A DNA stretch of 64,000 nucleotides from Arthrobacter ipis (GTDB taxonomy: Bacteria; Actinomycetota; Actinomycetes; Actinomycetales; Micrococcaceae), in contig NZ_JAAOXD010000002.1 in assembly GCF_014694315.1 (NCBI RefSeq), positions 1 to 64,000 on the forward strand, written 5' to 3'. How positions within the stretch are numbered: position 1 is the first letter of the stretch; every line of letters begins with the position of its first letter. The notes beneath the pieces are model-generated. The model saw only the letters and a list, made by a program, of their open reading frames with translations. It had not been told where the DNA came from and ran no database searches. The translations under genes were made by a program, and so were the position numbers. Positions 57,165 through 64,000 of the stretch are shown piece by piece.

Positions 57165-59330
57165 ATGGAAGTCTGGCCGGGCAGCGCGTATCCACTGGGT
57201 GCGACCTTTGACGGGATGGGGACAAACTTCGCGCTCTTCAGCGAGGCGGCCACCGCCGTCGAACTGTGTTTGATAGCCGGCGACGGCACGGAAACCCGCG
57301 TCGAGCTGCTCGAAGCGGACGGGTATGTGTGGCACTGCTACCTGCCCCAGATCCAGCCCGGGCAGAAGTACGGATACCGGGTCCACGGGCCCTATGACCC
57401 CGCCAGGGGCCAGCGCTGCAACCCCAACAAGCTGCTCCTGGACCCCTACGCCAAGGCCGTTGCCGGGCAGGTGCACTGGCACCCGGCCATGTTCTCCCAC
57501 AACTTCGGCGACCCGTCCTCCCGCAACGACCAGGACTCGGCGCCGCACACCATGCTGGGCGTGGTCATTAACCCGTTCTTCGACTGGGCCGGGGACCGGC
57601 CGCCCCGGATCCCCTACCACCGCTCCGTCATCTACGAGGCGCACGTCAAGGGTCTCACCGAGCTGCACCCCGAGGTGCCCAATGAGCAGCGCGGCACCTA
57701 TGCCGGCGTCGCCCATCCTGCCGTCATCGCCCACCTGCAGCGGCTGGGCATCACGGCCATCGAGCTCATGCCGGTGCACCAATTCGTCAATGACGGGACG
57801 CTGCAGGAGAAGGGGCTGAGCAACTACTGGGGCTACAACACCATCGGCTTCTTCGCCCCGCAGAACACGTACAGCTCGATCGGCCAGATGGGCCAGCAGG
57901 TCCAGGACTTCAAGGCGATGGTCCGCTCGCTGCACCGTGCGGGGATCGAGGTGATTCTCGACGTCGTCTATAACCACACGGCGGAAGGGAACCATCTGGG
58001 ACCCACCCTGAGCTTCAAGGGGATCGACAACGCCGCGTATTACCGCCTGCTGGACAACGACAAGCAGTACTACGTCGACTACACGGGCACCGGAAATACC
58101 CTCAACGTGCGGCAGCCCCACTCCCTGCAGCTGCTGATGGACTCGCTGCGGTACTGGGTCACCGAGATGCATGTGGACGGGTTCCGTTTCGATCTCGCCG
58201 CCGCTTTGGCCAGGGAGTTTTACGACGTCGACCGGCTCTCCACGTTCTTTGAACTCGTGCAGCAGGACCCCATCGTGTCGCAGGTGAAGCTGATCGCGGA
58301 GCCGTGGGACGTTGGCCCGGGCGGGTACCAGGTGGGCAATTTCCCGCCGCAGTGGACGGAGTGGAACGGCAAGTACCGCGACACCGTGCGCGACTTCTGG
58401 CGGGGCGAGCCGGCCACGCTGGGCGAGTTCGCGTCGCGGTTGACCGGCTCCGCGGACCTGTACGAGCGGTCGGGGCGGCGGCCGGTGGCGTCCATTAACT
58501 TCGTCACGGCGCACGACGGCTTCACCCTGCGGGACCTGGTCTCGTACAACCAGAAGCACAACGACGCCAACGGCGAGGGCAACCGCGACGGCGAATCGCA
58601 CAACCGCTCCTGGAACTGCGGCGCGGAGGGCCCGACGACGGAGCCGACCGTGCTGGCGCTCAGGGCGCGGCAGCAGCGGAACTTCATCGCGACCATGCTG
58701 CTGTCGCAGGGCGTGCCGATGATCGCGCACGGCGACGAGATGGGCCGGACGCAGCAGGGCAACAACAACGTCTATTGCCAGGATTCCAAGCTCAGCTGGG
58801 TGGACTGGGACGCCGTCGACATGCCGCTCATGGACTTCACGTCCGCCGTGAACCGGCTGCGCGCCCAGCACCCCACGTTCCGGCGCAGCACGTTCTTCGA
58901 CGGCCGGCCGGTCCGGCGCGGCAAGGGCGAGAAGCTGCCGGACATCGTGTGGCTGAACGAGGACGGCATGGAGATGCTTCCGGAGGACTGGGGCCGCGGC
59001 TTCGGCCGGACCATCGGCGTGTTCCTCAACGGGGACGGCATCCAGGGCCGGGACGACCGCGGCCGCCGGATCACCGACGTGAACTTTCTGCTGTACTTCA
59101 ACGCGCACGACGACGACATCAAGTTCACGCTACCGGCCGTTGAGTTTGCCGAGGCCTGGGACATGGTGATCAACACGGCGGGCACCGGCGTGGAGCTCGG
59201 TCCGATCGGCGCCGGCTCGGTGCTGAAGGTGGCCGCCAAGTCCATGGCGGTCCTGCGCGCCCGGGACCTGACCCAGCCCCAACCCAACCTCTCCATCGCC
59301 CCCGGCCTGCAGTCCCCCGGCCCCGCGTAA
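57165..59330 (+). CDS. glgX: Glycogen debranching enzyme GlgX
   Basis: A 721-aa GH13 isoamylase-type enzyme that cleaves alpha-1,6 branches of glycogen. N-terminal CBM48-like region (about 1-150) begins PGSAYPLGATFDGMGTNFAL. Catalytic residues: nucleophile Asp about 343 (DGFRFDLAAAL), acid Glu about 379 (LIAEPWDVGPGGYQ) and Asp about 451 (FVTAHDGFTLRDLVSY). NHTAEGNHLGPTLSFKGIDN is the GlgX/TreX mark. ATG 57165 with GGAG 5-6 nt upstream; GTG 57159 is an alternative. A TreX role beside treY/treZ cannot be judged, as neither is in the window. Confidence 0.95.
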   Translation: MEVWPGSAYPLGATFDGMGTNFALFSEAATAVELCLIAGDGTETRVELLEADGYVWHCYLPQIQPGQKYGYRVHGPYDPARGQRCNPNKLLLDPYAKAVAGQVHWHPAMFSHNFGDPSSRNDQDSAPHTMLGVVINPFFDWAGDRPPRIPYHRSVIYEAHVKGLTELHPEVPNEQRGTYAGVAHPAVIAHLQRLGITAIELMPVHQFVNDGTLQEKGLSNYWGYNTIGFFAPQNTYSSIGQMGQQVQDFKAMVRSLHRAGIEVILDVVYNHTAEGNHLGPTLSFKGIDNAAYYRLLDNDKQYYVDYTGTGNTLNVRQPHSLQLLMDSLRYWVTEMHVDGFRFDLAAALAREFYDVDRLSTFFELVQQDPIVSQVKLIAEPWDVGPGGYQVGNFPPQWTEWNGKYRDTVRDFWRGEPATLGEFASRLTGSADLYERSGRRPVASINFVTAHDGFTLRDLVSYNQKHNDANGEGNRDGESHNRSWNCGAEGPTTEPTVLALRARQQRNFIATMLLSQGVPMIAHGDEMGRTQQGNNNVYCQDSKLSWVDWDAVDMPLMDFTSAVNRLRAQHPTFRRSTFFDGRPVRRGKGEKLPDIVWLNEDGMEMLPEDWGRGFGRTIGVFLNGDGIQGRDDRGRRITDVNFLLYFNAHDDDIKFTLPAVEFAEAWDMVINTAGTGVELGPIGAGSVLKVAAKSMAVLRARDLTQPQPNLSIAPGLQSPGPA

Positions 59331-59348
59331 TTCCCTTCCTGCCCCAAA

Positions 59349-59424
59349 ACCCTTCCTCACCTCCTGCCGCCCAACCCCCCCCCAACCCTTCCTCACCTCC
59401 TGCCGCCCAACCCCCAACCCTTCC
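59349..59424. repeat. Intergenic repeat array R3
   Basis: ACCCTTCCTCACCTCCTGCC begins at 59349 and again at 59385 (36-bp step, stretched by a poly-C run), with a third partial copy at about 59417 (32-bp step). Read on the minus strand it is the GTGAGGAAGGGT core of the R1/R2/R4 family. It lies between glgX and the coiled-coil protein. Confidence 0.75.
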
Positions 59425-59662
59425 GCAGTGACGTTTGCCACGGTCGGCATTGATGGGTATTTTTGCTCTCACAGCGGTCTTCCGGGCGGCATTCAGGTAA
59501 AACTGAGGTCTCGCCGTCGTACTTTCGGACGATTAGCAGCACGAGCGTCTCTCCCGCCTGGTCCAGCGGATTCTTAGGAGCAACGGTGGTGAGTTGTTCT
59601 GCCGCGTGCTGAAGCGCCGGGGCTGGGCCCGGCGGCCATTTCGTGTTTGGGGGACGCAGACC
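59425..59662 (+). promoter_or_regulatory. 5' region of the coiled-coil/sortase unit with a short upstream ORF
   Basis: No full gene is present. A strong ribosome site AGGAG (59576-59580) is followed by GTG 59586 and an 8-codon frame ending at TGA 59610-59612, reading M-V-S-C-S-A-A-C. It could be a leader peptide. Alternatively the ribosome site serves an N-terminally extended form of the next protein from TTG 59594. Confidence 0.35.
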
Positions 59663-60571
59663 ATGACCGCAGCATCCAAATGGGCAGCCGCCGGTTCGTC
59701 GGCAGCCGTGTTGGCGGGCGAGCTCCTCTTCGGAGCCCCTACGGCCGGCGCAGCACCGGGTGATCCCGCCTGCGTGCAGGCTTCAACGCAGTTTGAGGCC
59801 GCCCTCTCAGCCGCCGGCATCACTGAGGCCACAGTTGCCGATCTTGAATCCAAGGCCGCGGTTGCGGCGGACGCCGAGGCGCTTTACCGTGCGCTGGAGG
59901 AAGCGGCCGGAGCGATTCCCGCGGCCCAACTCGGGGCCGCACAGACGGCGCTGGACGAGGCCGTCGCAGCAACTGCGGCCGCCGAGGCCGCCGAGGAGGA
60001 GGCCGAGGATTCGGGCGATCCGGCCGCCATCACTGCTGCCCAGGAAGCCACTGAAGCAGCCGAGGAGACCGAGGACGCAGCCCGTCAGACGGTGGCGGAC
60101 CTGACAGCGGTGTACAACGCAGCCATCAACACGCCGGAGGTCATCGCAGCCCGGGACGCCTTTGAGGCGGCGGCCGCCGACTTCGATACCGCACTGGCCA
60201 CCTACTCGCTGGATGAATCTTCCGCCGCCGACCTCGCGGGCCTCTTCGAGGCCTTCCTGACAGCCTGCAACCCGGACGCCCCCGGCGTCGATCCGGTGGT
60301 CACGCCGTCGGTGACCCCACCGGCCGCTGCCCCCGTCACCACCCCGGGAAGCACGACGCCGGACGTCGCCAATGCGGCCAATCTGGCCGACGCCGGGGGC
60401 GGCACCGCGGCAGTCGCCAGGAACAAGGGCCTCAACGTGCAGACGGGAGCAGAAGCCGAGCCGGGTGCCCACCCCGGCCTAGCGCTCCTCGCCGGGCTGC
60501 TCGCGGCAGGCATCGCTGTGCCCGCGACGGTGGCGATGAGGATGCGCCGACTGGAGCGCACCCATAAGTAA
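59663..60571 (+). CDS. Exported Ala/Glu-rich coiled-coil protein with C-terminal anchor
   Basis: A 302-aa protein. Signal peptide (KWAAAGSSAAVLAGELLFGA, cut near TAGAAPGD). A long Ala/Glu/Asp-rich helical region (about 40-190) looks like a coiled coil; a Pro/Thr/Val linker (TPSVTPPAAAPVTTPGSTTP) follows. The C-terminus has NKGLNVQTG, about 12 residues, a membrane segment (LALLAGLLAAGIAVPATVAM) and a basic tail (RMRRLERTHK), the layout of a sortase substrate with LNVQTG in the place of LPXTG. The class F sortase gene starts 4 bp after its stop. Confidence 0.8.
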   Translation: MTAASKWAAAGSSAAVLAGELLFGAPTAGAAPGDPACVQASTQFEAALSAAGITEATVADLESKAAVAADAEALYRALEEAAGAIPAAQLGAAQTALDEAVAATAAAEAAEEEAEDSGDPAAITAAQEATEAAEETEDAARQTVADLTAVYNAAINTPEVIAARDAFEAAAADFDTALATYSLDESSAADLAGLFEAFLTACNPDAPGVDPVVTPSVTPPAAAPVTTPGSTTPDVANAANLADAGGGTAAVARNKGLNVQTGAEAEPGAHPGLALLAGLLAAGIAVPATVAMRMRRLERTHK

Positions 60572-60575
60572 ACAC

Positions 60576-61253
60576 TTGGCTCCGCAAACCGCCGCCGGCC
60601 AGCGCGGTTCCTTCCGCCGGCGCTGGCTTGCCGTTCCGGTCGTTGCCGCCGCTGGCCTCGCGGCGGCTCTCATCCTGGCGCCGTCGAACGCTGTACCGCC
60701 AAACGACGGCGGCAGCACCGCCGTCGCACCTTCAGCCGCGCACTCAACACGTGTCCCCTCCGCGGTGGGTTCCCCGGCCACGCCCAGCCCGAAGCCGATC
60801 CGGCCGCTGGCTGCGCCGCCGACGGCGGTATCCATCGGCGCGGCCAACCTCAGCGTGCGGGTCCTGCCGCTGACGCCGAGTGCCGACGACCTCGCTTCCG
60901 AATCGCTCGTGCCGCCACTGACTCTTGACGCGTATTGGCTGACGGGCTACGGCGTTCCGGGCGCGGGTTCGGCCAACACGACGTACATTGTGGGGCACAG
61001 CTGGGACGGTCGGGATGCCCCGTTCAACCGGCTCAGTGACAGCTCGCTCGTGGGCAAGGCACTGACGGTCACCACTGCGAAGGGCGTGCTGGAGTATGTC
61101 GTGGATTCGGTGACGACGCACGACAAGAACACGCTCAAGGACAGCGACATCTGGAACGTCGTGCCCAACCGGGTTGTCCTGATCAGCTGCTACACCGAGG
61201 ACCCGTGGGGCAAGAACGTGGTGGTCACAGCTTCGCCGGCGCCGTCCTCCTGA
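60576..61253 (+). CDS. Class F sortase
   Basis: A 225-aa membrane-anchored transpeptidase. N-terminal anchor RRRWLAVPVVAAAGLAAALIL, Ser/Pro linker, then the sortase fold with catalytic His in TYIVGHSWDG and catalytic Cys in VVLISCYTEDPWGKNVVVTA. The arginine expected a few residues after the Cys in sortases is not present; WGKN stands where class F members usually have an Arg-containing motif. Start TTG 60576 has no clear ribosome site and probably depends on coupling to the upstream gene 4 bp away. Attaching its neighbour to the wall is the simplest role. Confidence 0.85.
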   Translation: MAPQTAAGQRGSFRRRWLAVPVVAAAGLAAALILAPSNAVPPNDGGSTAVAPSAAHSTRVPSAVGSPATPSPKPIRPLAAPPTAVSIGAANLSVRVLPLTPSADDLASESLVPPLTLDAYWLTGYGVPGAGSANTTYIVGHSWDGRDAPFNRLSDSSLVGKALTVTTAKGVLEYVVDSVTTHDKNTLKDSDIWNVVPNRVVLISCYTEDPWGKNVVVTASPAPSS

Positions 61254-61258
61254 GCCCG

Positions 61259-61302
61259 ACGCTTCCTCACCTCCCGTCGCTTCTTGCCGAACGCGTCCTC
61301 AC
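61259..61302. repeat. Intergenic repeat array R4, left part
   Basis: ACGCTTCCTCAC (61259-61270) and ACGCGTCCTCAC (61291-61302) are 32 bp apart, starting 6 bp after the sortase stop. Inverted relative to the right part at 61439. Confidence 0.75.
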
Positions 61303-61438
61303 TTCCGGCACCGCCCGAGAAAAACGAATTACCCGCTGGACCCCCCGAACGCGGAAAGGTCATCCGTGTTGATGTGGTCGACACCGGACGCGGTAACCGA
61401 GCGGGCCGGAGCCGTGATCTCTACAAGCTCGATCAGCG
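61303..61438. other. Spacer between the two R4 repeat parts
   Basis: About 135 bp without a supported gene or a clear hairpin of its own. Flanking inverted repeat copies could pair across it. The whole gap 61254-61575 contains only this and the repeats. Confidence 0.4.
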
Positions 61439-61552
61439 GTGAGGAAGCGTGCGGGAACAACCGACGAGACGTGAGGAAGGGTCCGGGAGAAGGCGACGAG
61501 ACGTGAGGAAGGGTCCGGGAGAAGGCGACGGAAGGTGAGGGAGGGTTTGGAC
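61439..61552. repeat. 32-bp-pitch intergenic repeat array R4, right part
   Basis: GTGAGGAAGCGT, GTGAGGAAGGGT (twice) and GTGAGGGAGGGT begin at 61439, 61471, 61503 and 61535, exactly 32 bp apart, with intervals of shared CGGGAGAAGGCGACG sequence. Between the sortase and the APC transporter gene (convergent). Confidence 0.88.
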
Positions 61553-61575
61553 AGGTAGGGAGGGACCGCGCCGGG

Positions 61576-63558
61576 CTAGCCTACGTGGATGCCGGGGCGG
61601 CGGGCGGGGTCGGGCTCGTTTTCGCGGATGATTTCGCGGACCACAGGGGCGGTGTCGCCGCGGCCCAGCAGGAGGTAGCGCATGAGGTGGGCCAGCGGGT
61701 TGCCCTCGGCCCATTCGAAGTAGGCGTGCGGCCGGACTCCGGTGGCGTCGTGCAGGGCCAGCAGGATCGCGGCGATGGCGTTGGGCGCGGCCGGGCTGTT
61801 GGCGCGAAGGACACGGTGGCCGGCCACCTCGACGCCGCGCACCGTGAGCACCTCACTGAACCCCGACGGGTCCGTGACGTCGATCTCCAGGAACATCACA
61901 TCGGCAGTGCCCGGCACGGGGTTGTTCTCCCGCTGCGCCGCCTCCTTCTCCGCGTACTCCTTGGCGTCCCTGGCCTGCGGGCGGTTGGCGATGATGTTGA
62001 TGCGCCCGTCGTAGTCAATCGTGTCCGTCACGAAGCGGCGCGCGGCCTCGTCGAACTCGATCCGGTCCACCCGCAGCTCGGTGGTCCGCGAGACACGGGA
62101 CACCAGCGACACCACCACGATGCCCAGGATGAAGAACCCGGAGATCGCCAGTCCGTCCGGCTTCTCGATCACGTTTTCCACGAGGGCGTAGAGCATCACG
62201 AGGGTCAGGACGGTGAAGCCGACGGCGGCCCCGCGCTTCTTCTTGCGCGCGGCGGAGATGCTCACGGCCACCGCGCCGGAGACCATCATGAACAGGATCC
62301 CGGTGGCGTACGCACCTGCCTGGGCGTTGACGTCGGCCTTGAAGCCGATGGTGATGAGGATGCTGATGGCCGTGTACACCAGGACCACGGGCCGCACCGC
62401 GCGGGACCAGTCGGGGGCCATGCCGTAGGACGGCAGGTACCGGGGCACGATGTTGATGAGCCCTGCCATCGCGGAGGCGCCGGCGAACCACAGGATCAGG
62501 ACGCTGCTGACGTCGTACACGGACCCGAAGCCGTTGCCGAGCCGCTCGTGCGCCAGGTATGCGAGCGCACGGCCGTTGGCCGGCCCGCCCTCCTGGAACG
62601 CCTCGGCCGGGATCAGCACGGTGGTCACGAAGCTGCTGCCGATCAGGTACACGCTCATCACCACGGCCGCCGTCGTGAGGAGCTTGCGGGTATTGCGGAT
62701 CCGGCTCTGCAGCGTCTCTTCCGGCGTGGACCCGGAAGCCTTCACCAGGGGCATCATGCTGACGCCGGTTTCGAAGCCGGAGAGGCCCAGCACCAGCAGC
62801 GGGAACGCCAGGATCGCGGGCCCGGCGATGTTGCCAAAACCGCCGCCAAAGGAGGTGAGCTGCGCCATCCAGGCGGCGACGGCACCCGGCTGGGTGACGG
62901 CGTCGTAAATTCCGGTGCCGATGATGACGGCGTTCAGGAGCAGAAAGACGCCCACCAGCGGAATGGCCACCGCCACCGCCTCGGAGAAGCCCAGCAGGAA
63001 CACCCCGCCCAGGATCAGCAGCATCACCACGGTGATGGGGACGGCCTGGCCCTCCAGGAACGGCGGCAGGTACGGGTTCTCCAGCATGTGCACGGTGGCG
63101 TCGGCGGCGGACAGGGTGATGGTGATGATCCACGACGTCGCCACGAACCCGAGCAGCACCAGCACGAACACCTTGCCGCGCCAGAACGGCAGCAGGTTCT
63201 CGAGCATGGCCACGGATCCCTGGCCGTGCGGGCTCTCGTGCGCCACCCGCCGGTACATCGGCAGCATGCCCAGCAGCGTCAACGCCACAATGAGCAGCGT
63301 GGCCAGCGGCGACAGCGCACCGGCGGCGAGTGCGGCAATGCCCGGCAGGTAGGACAGCGTGGAGAAGTAGTCCACGCCGGTCAGGCACATGACCTTCCAC
63401 CAGCTCTGCTGGTGTCCGGTGCCCTCCGCGGATTCCGGCCCCACCGGCTGGTGCACCTTGTGCTCCAGCAGCCAGCGTGTGAACGCGCCGCCGGGGCCGT
63501 TCTCCCGCTCGGGGTTGGGCACACTGGCCGGAACGGAGTACTGGGCTGGTGCGGTCAT
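61576..63558 (-). CDS. APC-superfamily permease with cytosolic C-terminal domain
   Basis: A 660-aa transporter with about 12 helices followed by a soluble domain of about 180 residues. [20 protein letters not shown] opens the first discontinuous helix; [43 protein letters not shown] and [18 protein letters not shown] are characteristic. The layout (APC core plus C-terminal domain) is like KUP/KimA-type potassium importers, but amino-acid transport cannot be excluded. ATG 63558 is chosen from homology of the start ([12 protein letters not shown]); upstream frame is noise. A 30-aa membrane ORF lies 125 bp upstream. Confidence 0.85.
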   Translation of the reverse strand: MTAPAQYSVPASVPNPERENGPGGAFTRWLLEHKVHQPVGPESAEGTGHQQSWWKVMCLTGVDYFSTLSYLPGIAALAAGALSPLATLLIVALTLLGMLPMYRRVAHESPHGQGSVAMLENLLPFWRGKVFVLVLLGFVATSWIITITLSAADATVHMLENPYLPPFLEGQAVPITVVMLLILGGVFLLGFSEAVAVAIPLVGVFLLLNAVIIGTGIYDAVTQPGAVAAWMAQLTSFGGGFGNIAGPAILAFPLLVLGLSGFETGVSMMPLVKASGSTPEETLQSRIRNTRKLLTTAAVVMSVYLIGSSFVTTVLIPAEAFQEGGPANGRALAYLAHERLGNGFGSVYDVSSVLILWFAGASAMAGLINIVPRYLPSYGMAPDWSRAVRPVVLVYTAISILITIGFKADVNAQAGAYATGILFMMVSGAVAVSISAARKKKRGAAVGFTVLTLVMLYALVENVIEKPDGLAISGFFILGIVVVSLVSRVSRTTELRVDRIEFDEAARRFVTDTIDYDGRINIIANRPQARDAKEYAEKEAAQRENNPVPGTADVMFLEIDVTDPSGFSEVLTVRGVEVAGHRVLRANSPAAPNAIAAILLALHDATGVRPHAYFEWAEGNPLAHLMRYLLLGRGDTAPVVREIIRENEPDPARRPGIHVG

Positions 63559-63683
63559 GGAGTGTCTTTCTGGATTTTGGGGAAGCTCTCGCCGCCGGGC
63601 CGCTGGAGAGCGGCGGGAGGTTCGACGGTCAGCGGCTCGAGGGTTGCGCCGTCGGACGGCGGGACGGTGTCCGACGGCGGGGG

Positions 63684-63776
63684 CTACTTCGTTGCTCTGA
63701 TGAGCCGGTAGATCATGTAGCCGGTTGCGCCGATCCCGAGGATCAGCCACAGCAACGGGGCGCTTTGGGTCAGCAT
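63684..63776 (-). CDS. 30-aa single-pass membrane peptide
   Basis: [20 protein letters not shown] followed by [10 protein letters not shown]: a single hydrophobic helix with a basic end, stop TAG at 63684-63686. The layout resembles KdpF-like small subunits found next to potassium transporters, but the sequence is not clearly KdpF. It precedes the APC-type permease on the same strand. The ribosome site is weak, so translation is unproven. Confidence 0.5.
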   Translation of the reverse strand: MLTQSAPLLWLILGIGATGYMIYRLIRATK

Positions 63777-63897
63777 GGCAGGACACGGCCTTGCGTGCTT
63801 GAGGTGGCCACAGGGTCCTTCGATTCACATGGGCAGTTTGCTGATGACCACGGGAGCCTAGCACCGGCCGGAATCCGCAAAGCGCCAAAACCGGGGA

Positions 63898-63917
63898 TCT
63901 TAACGCTTTCTTAACGC
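63898..63917. promoter_or_regulatory. Direct repeat with 11-bp pitch, OmpR-family-type site
   Basis: TCTTAACGC occurs at 63898-63906 and 63909-63917 (TT between), so the pitch is 11 bp, as in sites bound side by side by PhoB/KdpE-type response regulators. It lies between the minus-strand small ORF and a plus-strand start at 63969. Confidence 0.45.
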
Positions 63918-63968
63918 CTCCTTCTTCATACCGGCTGCAGGGAACACCGCGGTGGTAGCGTGACGCGT

Positions 63969-64000
63969 ATGCGCGACGTTCCTGCCCCGAAGGCCCCGCC
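63969..64000 (+). CDS. Possible partial gene at window end
   Basis: ATG 63969 opens a frame reading [10 protein letters not shown] to the window edge. Ten codons are not enough to name it, and the ribosome site is poor. It is listed only because it follows a regulatory-looking gap. Confidence 0.25.
   Translation, partial: MRDVPAPKAP

Noticed and set aside
57090-59108. A 672-codon open frame on the minus strand, antisense to glgX
   Set aside because: It mirrors the third-position GC bias of glgX, is His/Arg/Gly-rich with no domain, and glgX has all catalytic motifs.
61585-63711. A 708-codon open frame on the plus strand, antisense to the APC permease
   Set aside because: Composition is Gly/His/Asp/Gln-rich noise typical of antisense frames in high-GC genes; the permease on the other strand has clear helices and motifs.

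Overview
The window is high-GC (roughly 65-68% by eye) and its gene content points to an actinobacterium of the Micrococcaceae, most like Arthrobacter or Pseudarthrobacter. Supporting signs are a menaquinone pathway that includes a MenJ-type side-chain reductase, an APS-type CysH with CysD/CysN and a ferredoxin-type NirA, DUF1206 and class F sortase families, a DtxR/IdeR-type iron box, several genes that look leaderless, and GTG/TTG starts. No rRNA, tRNA, phage, IS element or CRISPR array was seen. This is ordinary chromosome with accessory patches.

Layout. 0-3.4 kb: small membrane and stress-type proteins, DUF1206, and a catalase-like domain running in frame into an SRPBCC protein. 3.4-19.2 kb: an assimilatory sulfur region holding FprA-type ferredoxin reductase, siroheme synthase, a sulfonate-type ABC transporter, the overlapping nirA-cysH-cysD-cysN operon and a CbiX-type chelatase. 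A secreted Ig-repeat protein and RtcB sit inside it. 19.2-21.7 kb: TRIC channel, SUKH-like protein and a frameshifted AbiEi/DUF559-like gene between two related hairpin repeats. 21.7-35.7 kb: menaquinone genes (polyprenyl synthase, menJ, menG, menF, menD, menC), interrupted by an amino-acid ABC transporter, an intact DUF559-like gene and a PhoX phosphatase. 35.7-42.5 kb: two divergent two-component systems around a 483-bp control region; one regulator is a SARP-REC-LuxR fusion. 42.5-50.4 kb: small envelope proteins, PAP2 phosphatase, methyltransferase plus aminotransferase, a serine hydrolase and a membrane protein. 50.4-57 kb: an Opp/Dpp-type importer with an iron box and an MFS transporter. 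57-64 kb: GlgX, a coiled-coil wall protein with a class F sortase, and an APC-family transporter with a 30-aa membrane ORF upstream.

How the genes work together. NirA, CysH, CysD and CysN take sulfate to sulfide. NirA needs siroheme (CysG-like protein plus CbiX) and reduced ferredoxin (Fpr), so most of that pathway lies within 16 kb, and an SsuABC-like importer supplies organic sulfur. The men genes cover chorismate to o-succinylbenzoate (MenF, MenD, MenC), the isoprenoid tail, final methylation and tail reduction; MenE, MenB, MenA and MenH are outside the window.

Most notable observations. (1) A two-gene cassette occurs twice, near 42 kb and 48.5 kb: a small helical protein ending in LLRHxAExPGHPEQA beside a secreted protein with DDKGG motifs. 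The first copy follows a two-component system. (2) An intergenic repeat family has a 12-mer core (GTGAGGAMGSGT-like) spaced almost strictly 31-32 bp; its arrays bracket phoX and also the coiled-coil/sortase pair. (3) The SARP-REC-LuxR fusion faces a second two-component system across a region with two 12-bp GAGTACTC-centred palindromes. (4) The peptide-type ABC transporter has an iron box. (5) The class F sortase lacks the usual arginine and sits beside a protein with a non-LPXTG candidate sorting signal.
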